Assembly (NCBI RefSeq): GCF_003852705.1
Contig: NZ_REFA01000020.1
Location: 1 to 41,483, forward strand
DNA from: Amniculibacterium aquaticum
Lineage (GTDB): Bacteria; Bacteroidota; Bacteroidia; Flavobacteriales; Weeksellaceae
Direction: 5' to 3'
Length of the DNA stretch: 41,483 bases
Position 1 is the first letter of the stretch; the number at the start of each line of letters is the position of its first letter. A program made the position numbers and the translations under genes. Positions 32,968 to 41,483 of this stretch are shown piece by piece. The notes under the pieces were generated by a model that was not told the DNA's origin, did no database searches, and saw only the letters and a list, made by a program, of their open reading frames with translations.

Positions 32968-33522
32968 ATGGCAAGTATAAAAATACACGACAAGTACTTT
33001 GTGCCTTATCTAAAGCACGATGAAATCCAGCAAATGATTAAGGAATTGGCTGAAAAAGTATATGAAGATTACAAGGACGAAACACCTGTTTTCATTGGAG
33101 TTTTGAACGGTGTAATCATGTTTTTTTCCGATTTCTTAAAGTACTATCCTGGAAAATGCGAAATTGCCTTTATCCAAATGAGTTCGTATTCAGGAACTCA
33201 ATCCACAGGGATTGTTTACAAAAAAATGGAACTGACCAAAGAAGTAGAAGGACGACACATCATCCTTATGGAAGACATCGTAGATACTGGAAACACCTTG
33301 GAAAGTTTGTATCATTATTTTGAAAATACACAAAGACCAAAATCTCTGAAGGTCGCCTCTCTACTTCTAAAACCTGAAGTGTACGATAAAGATTTCAAAA
33401 TAGACTATGTAGCCAAAGAAATCCCGAACAAATTTGTATTGGGATACGGTTTGGATTACGATGAATTGGGCAGAAACCTTCCGGATCTGTATCAATTAGA
33501 AGAAGGGAGAATCAACCATTAA
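32968..33522 (+). CDS. hpt: Hypoxanthine phosphoribosyltransferase
   Basis: Purine salvage: hypoxanthine (or guanine) plus PRPP to IMP or GMP. The PRPP-binding motif is ILMEDIVDTGNTL, with the two acidic residues before DTG. The flexible loop (SSYSGTQSTG) and base-binding VAKEIPNKFVLGYGLDYDE are also present. The 184-residue length is normal. It is followed after 72 bases by adk and then obgE, the order I know from many Flavobacteriia, though adk has its own promoter. Confidence 0.95.
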   Translation: MASIKIHDKYFVPYLKHDEIQQMIKELAEKVYEDYKDETPVFIGVLNGVIMFFSDFLKYYPGKCEIAFIQMSSYSGTQSTGIVYKKMELTKEVEGRHIILMEDIVDTGNTLESLYHYFENTQRPKSLKVASLLLKPEVYDKDFKIDYVAKEIPNKFVLGYGLDYDELGRNLPDLYQLEEGRINH

Positions 33523-33568
33523 TTCTTCAGAAAATAATATCAATCTAATAAAAATCGACAAAACATTT

Positions 33569-33576
33569 TATTTTTG
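33569..33576 (+). promoter_or_regulatory. adk -7 box
   Basis: TATTTTTG matches TAnnTTTG, 18 bases before ATG 33595. It overlaps the TTG 33574 that opens the longest frame. Confidence 0.6.
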
Positions 33577-33594
33577 TCAAACCAGAAAAACATC

Positions 33595-34173
33595 ATGATC
33601 AACATCGTATTATTCGGTCCTCCGGGAAGTGGTAAAGGAACACAAGCTCAGTTTTTGATTGAGAAATTTAATTTGAAACAAATTTCCACTGGAGATTTAT
33701 TTCGTTATAACATGAAAAACGATACCGAATTGGGCAAATTAGCCAAATCGTATATCGACAAAGGCGAATTGGTTCCGGACCAAGTAACCATAGACATGTT
33801 GATTGACGAACTTAAAAAACCTACCACTGCTGAAGGATTTATTTTCGACGGATTCCCAAGAACTGCAACTCAAACCGAAGCTTTAGAAAACATCGTACAA
33901 GAGGTTCTTAATCAACCTATTAGCGTTTGTTTATCTTTGATCGTTGAAGACAAAGTATTGGTAGAACGATTGCTAAAAAGAGGCGAAACCAGCGGCAGAA
34001 CGGACGACAGTAATGAAGAGATCATCACCAATAGAATTAAAGAATATTATAGCAAAACGGCAGAAGTTGCCGAATTGTACAAACAACAAGGCAAGTATGT
34101 GGAAATAAACGGGATCGGCGAGATCGAGGAAATTTCTAAAAAACTTTTTGCCGAGGTTGAAAAAATTAAATAA
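33595..34173 (+). CDS. adk: Adenylate kinase
   Basis: Interconverts 2 ADP with ATP and AMP. The P-loop GPPGSGKGTQ is at residues 8-17; the AMP site has STGDLFRYNM and FDGFPRTATQTEAL. The LID is the short form without zinc cysteines (RLLKRGETSGRTDDSNEE). 192 residues from ATG 33595. It lies between hpt and obgE on the same strand. Confidence 0.96.
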   Translation: MINIVLFGPPGSGKGTQAQFLIEKFNLKQISTGDLFRYNMKNDTELGKLAKSYIDKGELVPDQVTIDMLIDELKKPTTAEGFIFDGFPRTATQTEALENIVQEVLNQPISVCLSLIVEDKVLVERLLKRGETSGRTDDSNEEIITNRIKEYYSKTAEVAELYKQQGKYVEINGIGEIEEISKKLFAEVEKIK

Positions 34174-34235
34174 CAAAACCTTCTGCTCTCTCTTTTCATT
34201 TTTGTGAAAGGATATTGTAGAAATAAAGAAAATTT

Positions 34236-35219
34236 ATGTCAAATTTTGTAGATTATGTAAAAATCCATTGCCAATCGGGTCATGGTGGAGCTGGATCGGC
34301 ACACTTGCGCCGTGAAAAATACATCCCTAAAGGTGGTCCTGACGGTGGAGATGGCGGAAGAGGTGGACACATCATCATGAAAGGAAACTCTCATGAATGG
34401 ACTTTGTTGCCCCTGCGCTATACCCGACATGTGAAGGCCGAAAGAGGTGTGAATGGTGCAAAAAGCCAATTGACCGGTGCCGATGGAGCAGATATCTATA
34501 TCCAAGTTCCTATCGGGACTATTGCTAAAAATGAAGAAGGCGAAATCATTGGCGAAATCCTTGAAGATGGTCAGGAAATTATCCTGATGCGTGGCGGAAA
34601 AGGAGGTTTGGGCAACGAACATTTTAAATCGGCGACCAACCAAACTCCAAGATATGCGCAACCCGGACTTCCTGGTGAAGAAGGATACATCGTTTTCGAA
34701 CTAAAAGTCTTGGCAGATGTTGGTTTGGTAGGATTTCCAAATGCCGGAAAATCAACACTTTTGGCTTCCGTCTCTGCAGCGAAACCCAAGATTGCCAATT
34801 ACGCATTCACCACTTTAACACCCAATTTGGGAATTGTAAATTATAGAAATTACAAATCTTTTGTCATGGCAGACATCCCCGGAATTATCGAAGGAGCTGC
34901 CGAAGGTAAAGGTTTGGGACACCGTTTCTTAAGACATATCGAAAGAAATTCCATCCTTTTGTTTTTAATTCCTGCCGATTCTGAAGATCATTTCCAAGAA
35001 TTTAAAGTTTTAGAAAATGAACTGAAAGAATACAACCCTGAATTGTTGGACAAAGACTTCATCATCTCCGTATCCAAATCCGATTTGTTGGACGATGAAT
35101 TGAAAGCCGAGATCGCTGCCGAATTTCCGGAAAACAGACAACCCATCTTCTTTTCTGGCGTGAGCCAAGAAGGCTTGATGGAGCTAAAAGATGTTATTTG
35201 GAAAAAACTTCACGGATAA
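34236..35219 (+). CDS. obgE: GTPase Obg/CgtA
   Basis: Essential GTPase that takes part in 50S ribosome assembly and the stringent response. The Gly-rich Obg fold fills residues 1-158 ([30 protein letters not shown]). The G domain follows with G1 [11 protein letters not shown], switch [11 protein letters not shown]3 [16 protein letters not shown] and G4 SKSD. The 327-residue length is that of forms without the C-terminal OCT extension. It comes 62 bases after adk, with a strong terminator after it. Confidence 0.97.
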   Translation: MSNFVDYVKIHCQSGHGGAGSAHLRREKYIPKGGPDGGDGGRGGHIIMKGNSHEWTLLPLRYTRHVKAERGVNGAKSQLTGADGADIYIQVPIGTIAKNEEGEIIGEILEDGQEIILMRGGKGGLGNEHFKSATNQTPRYAQPGLPGEEGYIVFELKVLADVGLVGFPNAGKSTLLASVSAAKPKIANYAFTTLTPNLGIVNYRNYKSFVMADIPGIIEGAAEGKGLGHRFLRHIERNSILLFLIPADSEDHFQEFKVLENELKEYNPELLDKDFIISVSKSDLLDDELKAEIAAEFPENRQPIFFSGVSQEGLMELKDVIWKKLHG

Positions 35220-35288
35220 CATTCTACAAATTTTAGAAATAATATTCACAAGAAGAATATCAAATAAATCATAAACCATAAAATTCTC

Positions 35289-35322
35289 AAAAGATTTCGG
35301 ATTATTTTCCGAAATCTTTTTT
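35289..35322 (+). terminator. Terminator after obgE
   Basis: AAAAGATTTCGGA and TCCGAAATCTTTT pair over 13 bp around a short T/A loop, with a T run after it. Confidence 0.9.
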
Positions 35323-35349
35323 ATTTTTGAAAAGAAAATTCAAAAATAA

Positions 35350-35814
35350 ATGAGAAAAATAGATATATTGTTTTCAGAGTACGGAAAAAGTCATAAAAAC
35401 AAGATCAACAAAGCCATTCATTGGGTCTGTGTACCGCTGATTTTTTGGTCCATTCTAGGATTTATTTCACTCATACCGACACCACATATTTTTATACAAT
35501 TTATGGGGTATATCAGTGTTGCCAGCTTGGTTTCGGTACTTTTGGTAAGCATTTATTATTTACTGTTGAACTGGAAAATGGCCATCATTATGTTTTTTGT
35601 GATGATGGTATTTGAAAAATTTGTTTACGAAACCAATATTTTTTTCGAAAGAAAATCGTGGTTGATATTCGTGTCTGTTTTTGTTATCACATGGATTTTT
35701 CAGTTTGTTGGTCACAAAATAGAAGGTAAAAAACCGAGTTTTCTAAAAGACATACAATTTCTACTGATTGGTCCCATTTGGCTAATAAAAAAAATACTCC
35801 CTTTTAGAATCTAA
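35350..35814 (+). CDS. DUF962/Mpo1-like membrane protein
   Basis: 154 residues, four predicted membrane helices. The start FSEYGKSHKNKINKAIHWVCVP and the end TWIFQFVGHKIEGKKPSF with LIGPIWL are the two conserved blocks of DUF962, including His15, His24 and the His of FVGH. The yeast member Mpo1 is an iron-dependent dioxygenase that shortens 2-hydroxy fatty acids; a similar lipid role is possible here but unproven. It converges with batD, with 8 bases between the stop codons. Confidence 0.85.
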   Translation: MRKIDILFSEYGKSHKNKINKAIHWVCVPLIFWSILGFISLIPTPHIFIQFMGYISVASLVSVLLVSIYYLLLNWKMAIIMFFVMMVFEKFVYETNIFFERKSWLIFVSVFVITWIFQFVGHKIEGKKPSFLKDIQFLLIGPIWLIKKILPFRI

Positions 35815-35822
35815 GAGTCCTT

Positions 35823-37586
35823 TTAATTCAGCTGTTTTATTTTTTGATAAACGGATGTGATTTTCACAGACAGTTCCATCAAGGTTTCTTTTGATTTGAA
35901 CGGGTTGAATTTTTCAATTTCAATTTGATGTTTCAATTGTGTTAATTCTTGTAAAACATCGTGTTGACCTTTTTGTTCCAGCCATTTTTCTACCGATAAT
36001 TGATGTCCGGCTTGAATTGCATTTTCCAATTCGGCATGAAAATCATCAAAAGATTTAAAGAACAAGTCCGACTTCTCTTCGTTTGCCAAAATGCTGAAAT
36101 AATTGAAATTACTTTCAAAATCGATTCCTTTATTTTTCCGAATTTCAGCTTCAGTTTCGGCTACAGAGCCCATAGACTTGTGGTGTCTTGAGCTGTGAAG
36201 AGCTCTTTTTTTCTTGGATTTTCTGTAACGGCTGTACAACAACGAACCATAAATCACACCAAAAACCAATACCAAATTTCCCAAAACAATTTTCCAATCA
36301 ATTTTTGATTTTTCTTTAACCTTAAATTCTGAAGTTTTTAGAATGGGAGTTTCCACTTTTTCCAAAACCGTATTGGTATAGTTGTTTACCTTTTCGATAG
36401 TCGTCTGGGTTTTCGCAAATTGTTCGGCACTTAGAATGTTTAGTGGCAATACCGTTTCGCCTTTGTCGATGTATTCATTTTTTTGATCGTTAAAAAATGA
36501 AAAATGATCCGCTTTTATTGTAATTTCACCTGCTCTGTTGGGCACAACAACATAGTTCACCACTATTTCACCTTGGAAATTTTGACCTTTTGGCTGAATG
36601 TTTTTACTTACTTTGGGCTTGTAGAAAGTATAATCTTTGGAAGGATACAACCTTGGCAGTTCTACCGTATTCAGATTTCCGATACCCGAAAGTTTTAGAG
36701 TTATATCAATGGGTTTGCCTATTTCGTAAAAATTTTGTTTGGAAGTATTTTGTAGGGTCAGCTCATAATTTCCAACGGCATTTTTAAAGTTTTTTGTGGA
36801 ATTTTCCGGAAGTGATTTCACATTCAGATTCACTTTATTGCCTACAATTTTGGTTAGATTTCCATTCGATTTTATGTGAGCAATTGCTGACGGCAATTCA
36901 ACTTTTCCACTTTCATTTGGGGTTATGCTGTAGATCGCAACAATCTGGGTGAGCCAGTTGGCGTGACTTTCAGAAGGTTCTATTTCTTGTGGAGTCAGAT
37001 TGATTGGTTCTATTTCAACATCACTTTGTTTAGAAAAATGTATGTTATTTACTTTTCTAAATTGGTCATAATCTTTGCTATAAATCCTAAGTACGGCTAC
37101 TGTAGGCTGATATTGATAGACCTCTTTATCCTTTATTTCTAAATTAAGATAGACATCGTTCTGGTTATTTGCAACAGAATTTGTTTCACTTTTTCGTACC
37201 TCTTCTTTCACAAAAATGTCAAACGATTCGGATTTGTACATTTTGCCGTTTACCTGGACCAACGCCGATCCAATCTTCAATTTCCCACTTTGTTTGGGCT
37301 GCAAAACATATTGATATACAATTTGGTTAACTCTATACCCGGTTCTTTGATCAACAATGGTATTTTGTTCTGAAGCCGATCCCAATTCTTCAAATTTTGA
37401 GAAATCAGGCAGTTTTATCGGACTTTCTTGAATATAATCGTCTCCATTGATTTGGATGATGAAAGTAAGAACAAATTTTTTGTTTTGTCTAAACTCTTTT
37501 TCGTCCGTCATTCCCACAATATTGACCTGACCATAAGATTTTATGGCGAAAAGAATCAATAGTATTTGTAGAAATTTTAGTTTCAT
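35823..37586 (-). CDS. batD: BatD family protein
   Basis: Last gene of the Bat (Bacteroides aerotolerance) operon. Signal peptide MKLKFLQILLILFAIKSYG, then repeated beta-rich oxygen-tolerance modules (about 22-400) that face the periplasm, a transmembrane helix near 430-450 (VLGNLVLVFGVIYGSLLY) and a cytoplasmic helical tail. 587 residues. Its ATG overlaps the stop of batC by one base (TAATG), so the two are translationally coupled. Bat proteins form envelope complexes that help cells withstand oxidative stress; the biochemical role is not known. Confidence 0.9.
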   Translation of the reverse strand: MKLKFLQILLILFAIKSYGQVNIVGMTDEKEFRQNKKFVLTFIIQINGDDYIQESPIKLPDFSKFEELGSASEQNTIVDQRTGYRVNQIVYQYVLQPKQSGKLKIGSALVQVNGKMYKSESFDIFVKEEVRKSETNSVANNQNDVYLNLEIKDKEVYQYQPTVAVLRIYSKDYDQFRKVNNIHFSKQSDVEIEPINLTPQEIEPSESHANWLTQIVAIYSITPNESGKVELPSAIAHIKSNGNLTKIVGNKVNLNVKSLPENSTKNFKNAVGNYELTLQNTSKQNFYEIGKPIDITLKLSGIGNLNTVELPRLYPSKDYTFYKPKVSKNIQPKGQNFQGEIVVNYVVVPNRAGEITIKADHFSFFNDQKNEYIDKGETVLPLNILSAEQFAKTQTTIEKVNNYTNTVLEKVETPILKTSEFKVKEKSKIDWKIVLGNLVLVFGVIYGSLLYSRYRKSKKKRALHSSRHHKSMGSVAETEAEIRKNKGIDFESNFNYFSILANEEKSDLFFKSFDDFHAELENAIQAGHQLSVEKWLEQKGQHDVLQELTQLKHQIEIEKFNPFKSKETLMELSVKITSVYQKIKQLN

Positions 37587-38323
37587 TACCAGTCTTTCTC
37601 GTTGCTTTCCGGTATGGAATAGGCATTTTTGTTCAGGATGCGTTTTGTGGTTCTTTTCTCACGATTTCCCACTTCATTCATGATCGCATCTCTTAATTCT
37701 TTGGGCATTCCGGATTGTTTACCCTCCTGTTTTTCATCACTCCCTTTACCCTGACCTTGTTGCTCTTTTTGGTTTCCTCCGCTGCTATTTTTAGGACTAT
37801 CACCATTTTCGTCCCCTTCTTTAGGATCTTTTCCGTCTTTACCTTTTTGGTTATTGGGATTGTTTTTTTCTTTTTGATCTTGTTTTTCTTGAGATTTTAG
37901 CTTTGCTATTTCAAAATTTTTCCTGGCGGCTTCGTTGTAAGGATCTAGTTTCAGAGCTTTCTTGTAAATTTCAGCAGCTTGTTCCGGTTGCTGTTGTTGC
38001 ATGGCTACATTGCCTTGGTTGTACAAACTTGCCATTTTATCGGTATTGTTTTTAGCAAGAGCTTCGGCTTTTTTGTACTCGGCATTAGCTTCATCGTACT
38101 GTTTTTTTTTGTACAATGAATTTCCTAAATTGTAATGGGCTGCGAAGTCTTTAGAATTTTGTTGGATGGCATCCATGTATTTGGATGAAGCCTGGTCGTA
38201 CTTTTCGCTTTTAAAATCTTCATTACCCTCGAAGATTAAAGCATTATAATTTTTCTGAGCCGAAGCATTTTCGACAAAGAAAAAAAGCATAAAAAAAGAA
38301 TAGAAAAGTAGATTTTTCTTCAT
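37586..38323 (-). CDS. batC: TPR protein BatC
   Basis: 245 residues from ATG 38323, chosen because MKKNLLFYSFFMLFFFVENA is a clean signal peptide; longer starts at 38368 or 38440 would bury it. Three tetratricopeptide repeats follow (SSKYMDAIQQNSKDFAAHYN, AEYKKAEALAKNNTDKMASL, AEIYKKALKLDPYNEAARKN). Then comes a long Lys/Gly/Glu/Gln-rich low-complexity stretch and a conserved C-terminus ending KDW. Position between batB and batD identifies it as the Bat operon TPR protein, a likely scaffold. A TAnnTTTG box at 38374-38381 suggests an internal promoter. Confidence 0.88.
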   Translation of the reverse strand: MKKNLLFYSFFMLFFFVENASAQKNYNALIFEGNEDFKSEKYDQASSKYMDAIQQNSKDFAAHYNLGNSLYKKKQYDEANAEYKKAEALAKNNTDKMASLYNQGNVAMQQQQPEQAAEIYKKALKLDPYNEAARKNFEIAKLKSQEKQDQKEKNNPNNQKGKDGKDPKEGDENGDSPKNSSGGNQKEQQGQGKGSDEKQEGKQSGMPKELRDAIMNEVGNREKRTTKRILNKNAYSIPESNEKDW

Positions 38324-38373
38324 AGGCATTCCATCAATCAAATTGATATTGGAAAACTTTGTTTTCATCGATG

Positions 38374-38381
38374 CAAATGTA
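38374..38381 (-). promoter_or_regulatory. Internal -7 box ahead of batC
   Basis: On the minus strand TACATTTG matches TAnnTTTG, in the 122-base gap after batB, the only real gap in an otherwise overlapping operon. It may give batC and batD their own transcript. Confidence 0.5.
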
Positions 38382-38445
38382 TTCTTTTTATATGTTAAAC
38401 TTAAGTTTGAATATGTTAAAATTGGGTTAAAACAAGGCATCTAGC

Positions 38446-39456
38446 TTAAAGATTAAGATCGTTTTTGGGGTTAAAAACATAAATCACCAAAAAACACAAC
38501 AAAGAAACCGCTAAAAAATATTGATAATACCTTTCGGCATTGTCGGATTTCACCCAATGATTGGTTGCAGATGCTGCATTTTTCAATGCTTTTTCCAACC
38601 CATTTATAGTCGTTTTCAAATCATTTCCATCCAAATATTCACCTCCGGTTTGTTGGGCAATATTTTGTAAATCCATTTCTTTTCTTGATGAAATTACCGT
38701 ATCTCCCGTATTCATATCCGCTTTGTATCCCATCAATTGTCCCATGATGTATTCCGGAATTGGAGCGCCTTCCGCAGTACCAACTCCAATGGAAATCACG
38801 GTTATCCCTTCTTCTTTTGCCAGTTGTATGGCTTTTTCAGTATTGTTTTCATTGTCTTCGCCATCGCTTATCAAGATCACCTGTCTGGATCCTTTTGGGA
38901 TGTTTTTAAATTTTTTTACCACTTCTTGCATCGCCAAAAGCAAATCCGTCCCTTGTCTTTTGACAATCCCTGTATTGATGGCTTCTATGTACTGATCAGC
39001 TGAAGAAAAATCCGTTGTTAAGGGCATAATGGAAGCTGCTTCGCCTGCAAAAACCACAATGCCTACCCTATCGTTGTTCATGTTTTGCAAAGAATTGAGC
39101 ATGATGTTTTTTGCTTCTTGCAAACGGTTGGGCTCTACATCTTCGGCATTCATCGAATTGGAAACATCAAACAAAAAAATCACATTATTCATTTTCTGTT
39201 TTGTTTTTATTTCTTCACTTCCTTTCATCAAATCGACCAAAGACAGAGCTAAAAAAACAAAGCCTATGCAATACAAAATGGGGATAATCCGCACATATTG
39301 AGTTGTTTTCTGAAACAAATCTATTTGAAATCTTCCTTCAGCAAAAAGTTCTTTTTTACGGTTTCTCCACTTCAAAAAATTTGACATCAACAAGCCCATC
39401 CCCAACACCAAAAGGATCAGTAATAAATTCCAATAATTTCCTATAGTCCAATCCAT
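38446..39456 (-). CDS. batB: BatB, von Willebrand A-domain membrane protein
   Basis: 336 residues. Two N-terminal membrane helices (about 9-25 and 57-75) and one near the C-terminus (about 312-330) flank a vWA domain. The metal site (MIDAS) is present: FDVSNSMNAED (DxSxS), the Thr of PLTTDFS and ISDGEDNEN. Its first codon overlaps the batA stop by one base (TAATG), so the two are coupled. The vWA domain probably binds other Bat proteins in the periplasm. Confidence 0.93.
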   Translation of the reverse strand: MDWTIGNYWNLLLILLVLGMGLLMSNFLKWRNRKKELFAEGRFQIDLFQKTTQYVRIIPILYCIGFVFLALSLVDLMKGSEEIKTKQKMNNVIFLFDVSNSMNAEDVEPNRLQEAKNIMLNSLQNMNNDRVGIVVFAGEAASIMPLTTDFSSADQYIEAINTGIVKRQGTDLLLAMQEVVKKFKNIPKGSRQVILISDGEDNENNTEKAIQLAKEEGITVISIGVGTAEGAPIPEYIMGQLMGYKADMNTGDTVISSRKEMDLQNIAQQTGGEYLDGNDLKTTINGLEKALKNAASATNHWVKSDNAERYYQYFLAVSLLCFLVIYVFNPKNDLNL

Positions 39457-40457
39457 TACAGTATCGATTTAAATAAAACCCATCTTAACAATCCGTCCAA
39501 AACCAAAACCAGCAGAGCTGTCCATAGAAAATATTGGAAAAACTCTTTGTAGTTGTACATCTTACTGGACTTAACATCGGTTTTTTCCATTTGGTTAATC
39601 TGATCGTATATTTGTTCCAAACTTTCGTTGGATGTGGCACGAAAGTACTTTCCACCCGTTGTTTGTGCAATATCTCGTAGCGAAGGCTCGTTGATTCTTA
39701 CCTCCTGTTCTGTAAAAATAATATCTCCAAAAACATCCTGACTGGTTGGGAACAGTGCATATCCGTTGGTCCCAATCCCAATGGTGTACACTTTTATGCC
39801 GTAGCTTTTCGCCAATTCGGCAGCCGTTTGTGGTGGAATGGCATTTTCAATATTGTTTTCGCCATCGGTCATTAAAATGATGACTTTACTCTTGGATTTT
39901 GCATTTTTCAGATGATTGACCGCCACCGCCAATCCTTCACCAATAGCAGTTCCGGGTTGCAACTCGAAAGGATCCAGGTTGCTCAATTCATCTATGATTA
40001 CTTGATGATCTGTCGTCAGTGGAACTTTTGGAAATGCCTCTCCCGAATAGGTGACCAAACCAATTTTGTCCATGGGTCTTTTATCGACAAAGCGTTTGGC
40101 AATATTTTTAAGAGCCGTCAAACGGTCTGGTTCTAAGTCTTTCGCAAGCATGGACAATGATACATCTACGGACATAATGATATCGATGCCTTTATTTTCG
40201 TCGTTATCGGTAGAAATGGTAAAAGATCTTGGCCTTGCCATGGCGAGGATAAGCGAGGAAAGTATGATGTATTTTGTAAATTTCAACAAAAACAAAATAC
40301 CGTTGTACTGCCCATCTACAGACATATTGGAAGTTGATGGTACAACAATTCCTACTTGTTTTTTCTTTTTGAATTCCTTAATTAGCAAAGGAATTAGCAA
40401 TAAAAAAAGAAGTAAAAACCAAGGGCTATGCCATTCGAAATTCCAAAAACTAAACAT
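39456..40457 (-). CDS. batA: BatA, von Willebrand A-domain membrane protein
   Basis: 333 residues, a paralogue of BatB. N-terminal helices (WFLLLFLLLIPLLI and a second near 58-75) precede a vWA domain with MIDAS residues in SVDVSLSMLAKD, PLTTDHQ and MTDGENNIEN. A C-terminal helix follows (FLWTALLVLVLDGLL). It overlaps the gene upstream by 8 bases and batB downstream by one, so all are probably made from one transcript. Confidence 0.93.
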   Translation of the reverse strand: MFSFWNFEWHSPWFLLLFLLLIPLLIKEFKKKKQVGIVVPSTSNMSVDGQYNGILFLLKFTKYIILSSLILAMARPRSFTISTDNDENKGIDIIMSVDVSLSMLAKDLEPDRLTALKNIAKRFVDKRPMDKIGLVTYSGEAFPKVPLTTDHQVIIDELSNLDPFELQPGTAIGEGLAVAVNHLKNAKSKSKVIILMTDGENNIENAIPPQTAAELAKSYGIKVYTIGIGTNGYALFPTSQDVFGDIIFTEQEVRINEPSLRDIAQTTGGKYFRATSNESLEQIYDQINQMEKTDVKSSKMYNYKEFFQYFLWTALLVLVLDGLLRWVLFKSIL

Positions 40458-41349
40458 CTTTTCTTAATTTTTCAAATTCGATATCCTTTAACGAAGCCTT
40501 TACCAAAGCAGAGCAAGAGTTCCAATCTTCATTCATCATCTCTACAGATGGAAAAATTTTAGCAAATTTCACCAAATCGCCACGGAGAAAAACTTTTTCG
40601 ACAACCGCTTCATTTTCTTGTGAAATGCTGTGATTTTGTTTCATGTAAGCAATAAGATCGTCCGTAAGCAAAACATCAGCCGGAATGCGATACTGCACCG
40701 ACAAAAATCTTCTCATAATGTCGATCAGTTCAACATAAAAATCTCTAAAATTTCCTTGTTCAATGTGTTTTTTATCTTTTAAAGCATTCAACTCCTTCAG
40801 GGCTTGATTGGTTAATTCTTTTGGACTGTCTTTTGGTTTTTTACCGTATCTGACAAGACCAAAAATTAAAATTGAGAGTGCAACAATCGCAATAGCAGCC
40901 AAAACCCAAAATTTGTAGATTTGCCAATAATCTTTCAGCTCCAAACCAACTTCTTTATTCTTCATAATGTCATTGATTTTGTCGTCTTTACTGGCAGTGT
41001 TCACCACTTCGATTTCGTAGGGAGTTGTTTTTTCAATTTTTCCATTGATGTTAAATTCTAAGGCGGGAATGGAAAATTTACCTTCCTGAAAAATGGCAAA
41101 CTCTATCGTTCTTTCGTAGGTATCCATTTTCTTGAAAAGGGTATCTTTGATGATTTCAAAATGAAAAGGCAACAATTCGTTTTTCGGAGCCGAACGAACA
41201 TCCTTGCCACCAAGATGATCCACTTTTATGGTGAGTACATTGGGCTCGCCCAATCCCACGGTTTTCTTATCCAATCGGGACGAAAGGGTTTGGGAAAACA
41301 TGAAAATTCCCAATAGAAATGAAATAAGAAAATATATTTTTTTTAACAT
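40450..41349 (-). CDS. Bat operon membrane protein (BatD-like N-terminus, DUF4381-like C-terminus)
   Basis: 299 residues: signal peptide MLKKIYFLISFLLGIFMFSQ, a beta-rich periplasmic domain resembling a BatD module (about 22-120), one membrane helix (FWVLAAIAIVALSILIFGLV, about 148-168), and a cytoplasmic helical domain with FRDFYVELIDIMRRFLSVQY and DLIAYMKQN. That last domain matches the DUF4381 type that stands before batA in other genomes. It overlaps batA by 8 bases. The usual upstream partners, DUF58 and moxR genes, are replaced by a transposase end 18 bases before its ATG. Confidence 0.85.
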   Translation of the reverse strand: MLKKIYFLISFLLGIFMFSQTLSSRLDKKTVGLGEPNVLTIKVDHLGGKDVRSAPKNELLPFHFEIIKDTLFKKMDTYERTIEFAIFQEGKFSIPALEFNINGKIEKTTPYEIEVVNTASKDDKINDIMKNKEVGLELKDYWQIYKFWVLAAIAIVALSILIFGLVRYGKKPKDSPKELTNQALKELNALKDKKHIEQGNFRDFYVELIDIMRRFLSVQYRIPADVLLTDDLIAYMKQNHSISQENEAVVEKVFLRGDLVKFAKIFPSVEMMNEDWNSCSALVKASLKDIEFEKLRKDV

Positions 41350-41367
41350 TTTTGAAATTGAACTTGT

Positions 41368-41483
41368 TTAATGTTTCCTAATCAAAATACAACAGAATGC
41401 GAGCAGATGAAAATCCCTCCAATGTTTTTCTTTAGTTTCATATCGTATTAATAGCGCTTTAAAGCTATCTATCCAAGCGTTCA
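41368..41483 (-). CDS. IS5-like transposase, C-terminal end only (cut by window edge)
   Basis: The minus-strand frame is open from the right edge and ends in TAA at 41370-41368. It encodes the last 37 residues: NAWIDSFKALLIRYETKEKH and then WRDFHLLAFCCILIRKH. The pattern (R/N)xxAWIDSFKxLLxRY(E/D)T...WxxxHxLAFxxIxIRK is the C-terminal signature of IS5-type DDE transposases (the catalytic E lies just upstream, outside the window). It points in the same direction as the Bat operon. The TIR is probably within the 18 bases between its stop codon and the next ATG. Confidence 0.7.
   Translation of the reverse strand, partial: NAWIDSFKALLIRYETKEKHWRDFHLLAFCCILIRKH

Noticed and set aside
1-41483. CRISPR array, prophage, integron or toxin-antitoxin system
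   Set aside because: I saw no regularly spaced direct repeats, phage structural genes, integrase, or paired small toxin/antitoxin frames.

Overview
The window looks like a low-GC chromosomal contig from a member of the Flavobacteriia (Bacteroidota), probably close to Chryseobacterium/Weeksellaceae. That placement is an inference. It rests on many promoters with the Bacteroidota -7 box TAnnTTTG, the lack of Shine-Dalgarno sites, the Bat aerotolerance operon, DPP-IV-type peptidase and DUF4230/DUF962-type genes, and the hpt-adk-obg order. Both edges are cut through transposase genes (IS30-like on the left, IS5-like on the right), so the window is probably one contig between two repeats.

Layout. 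1-700: IS30 transposase tail and a decayed IS4-type transposase. 792-4568: metG, a 191-bp MITE-like element, a bidirectional terminator and an RsuA/RluB-type pseudouridine synthase with an RGG-rich N-terminal tail. 4672-7409: aroB and an animal-type heme peroxidase broken by one in-frame stop. 7480-12760 (minus): pyrB-carA-carB, the start of pyrimidine synthesis, preceded by a 26-codon leader ORF that ends on a terminator hairpin, the layout of E. coli pyrBI attenuation. 13004-22343 (plus): an InsA-like zinc-ribbon/HTH protein, an outer-membrane porin, an MHS-type transporter, two very small membrane proteins, a transporter-like histidine kinase (SSS-STAC-HK), a stand-alone receiver, a stand-alone ACAS_N-like mini-protein and acetyl-CoA synthetase. 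This resembles the CrbS/CrbR acetate switch of proteobacteria, but the response regulator has no DNA-binding domain.

22467-29361: small conserved genes (unknown protein, MazG-like pyrophosphohydrolase, thioredoxin-like protein, DUF4230 protein), tRNA-Arg(ACG), a BtuF/FecB-like lipoprotein, mtgA, a DUF721 gene and a DPP-IV-like peptidase. 29430-29512 holds a candidate small RNA with its own promoter and terminator. 29673-35814: an unrecognised 328-residue protein, a glycosyltransferase, prmA, hpt, adk, obgE and a DUF962/Mpo1-like membrane protein. 35823-41349 (minus): the Bat operon (BatD-like/DUF4381-like protein, batA, batB, TPR batC, batD), with an IS5-like transposase ending only 18 bases upstream of its first gene, where DUF58 and moxR genes would usually stand.

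Many of the longest open frames begin at TTG codons that lie inside or before the -7 box. In those cases I moved the start to the first ATG downstream of the promoter. The best candidates for new biology are the pyrB leader peptide/attenuator, the acetate-sensing locus with its candidate domesticated InsA-like regulator and ACAS_N mini-protein, the small RNA at 29.4 kb, and a pair of related elements that end just before start codons.
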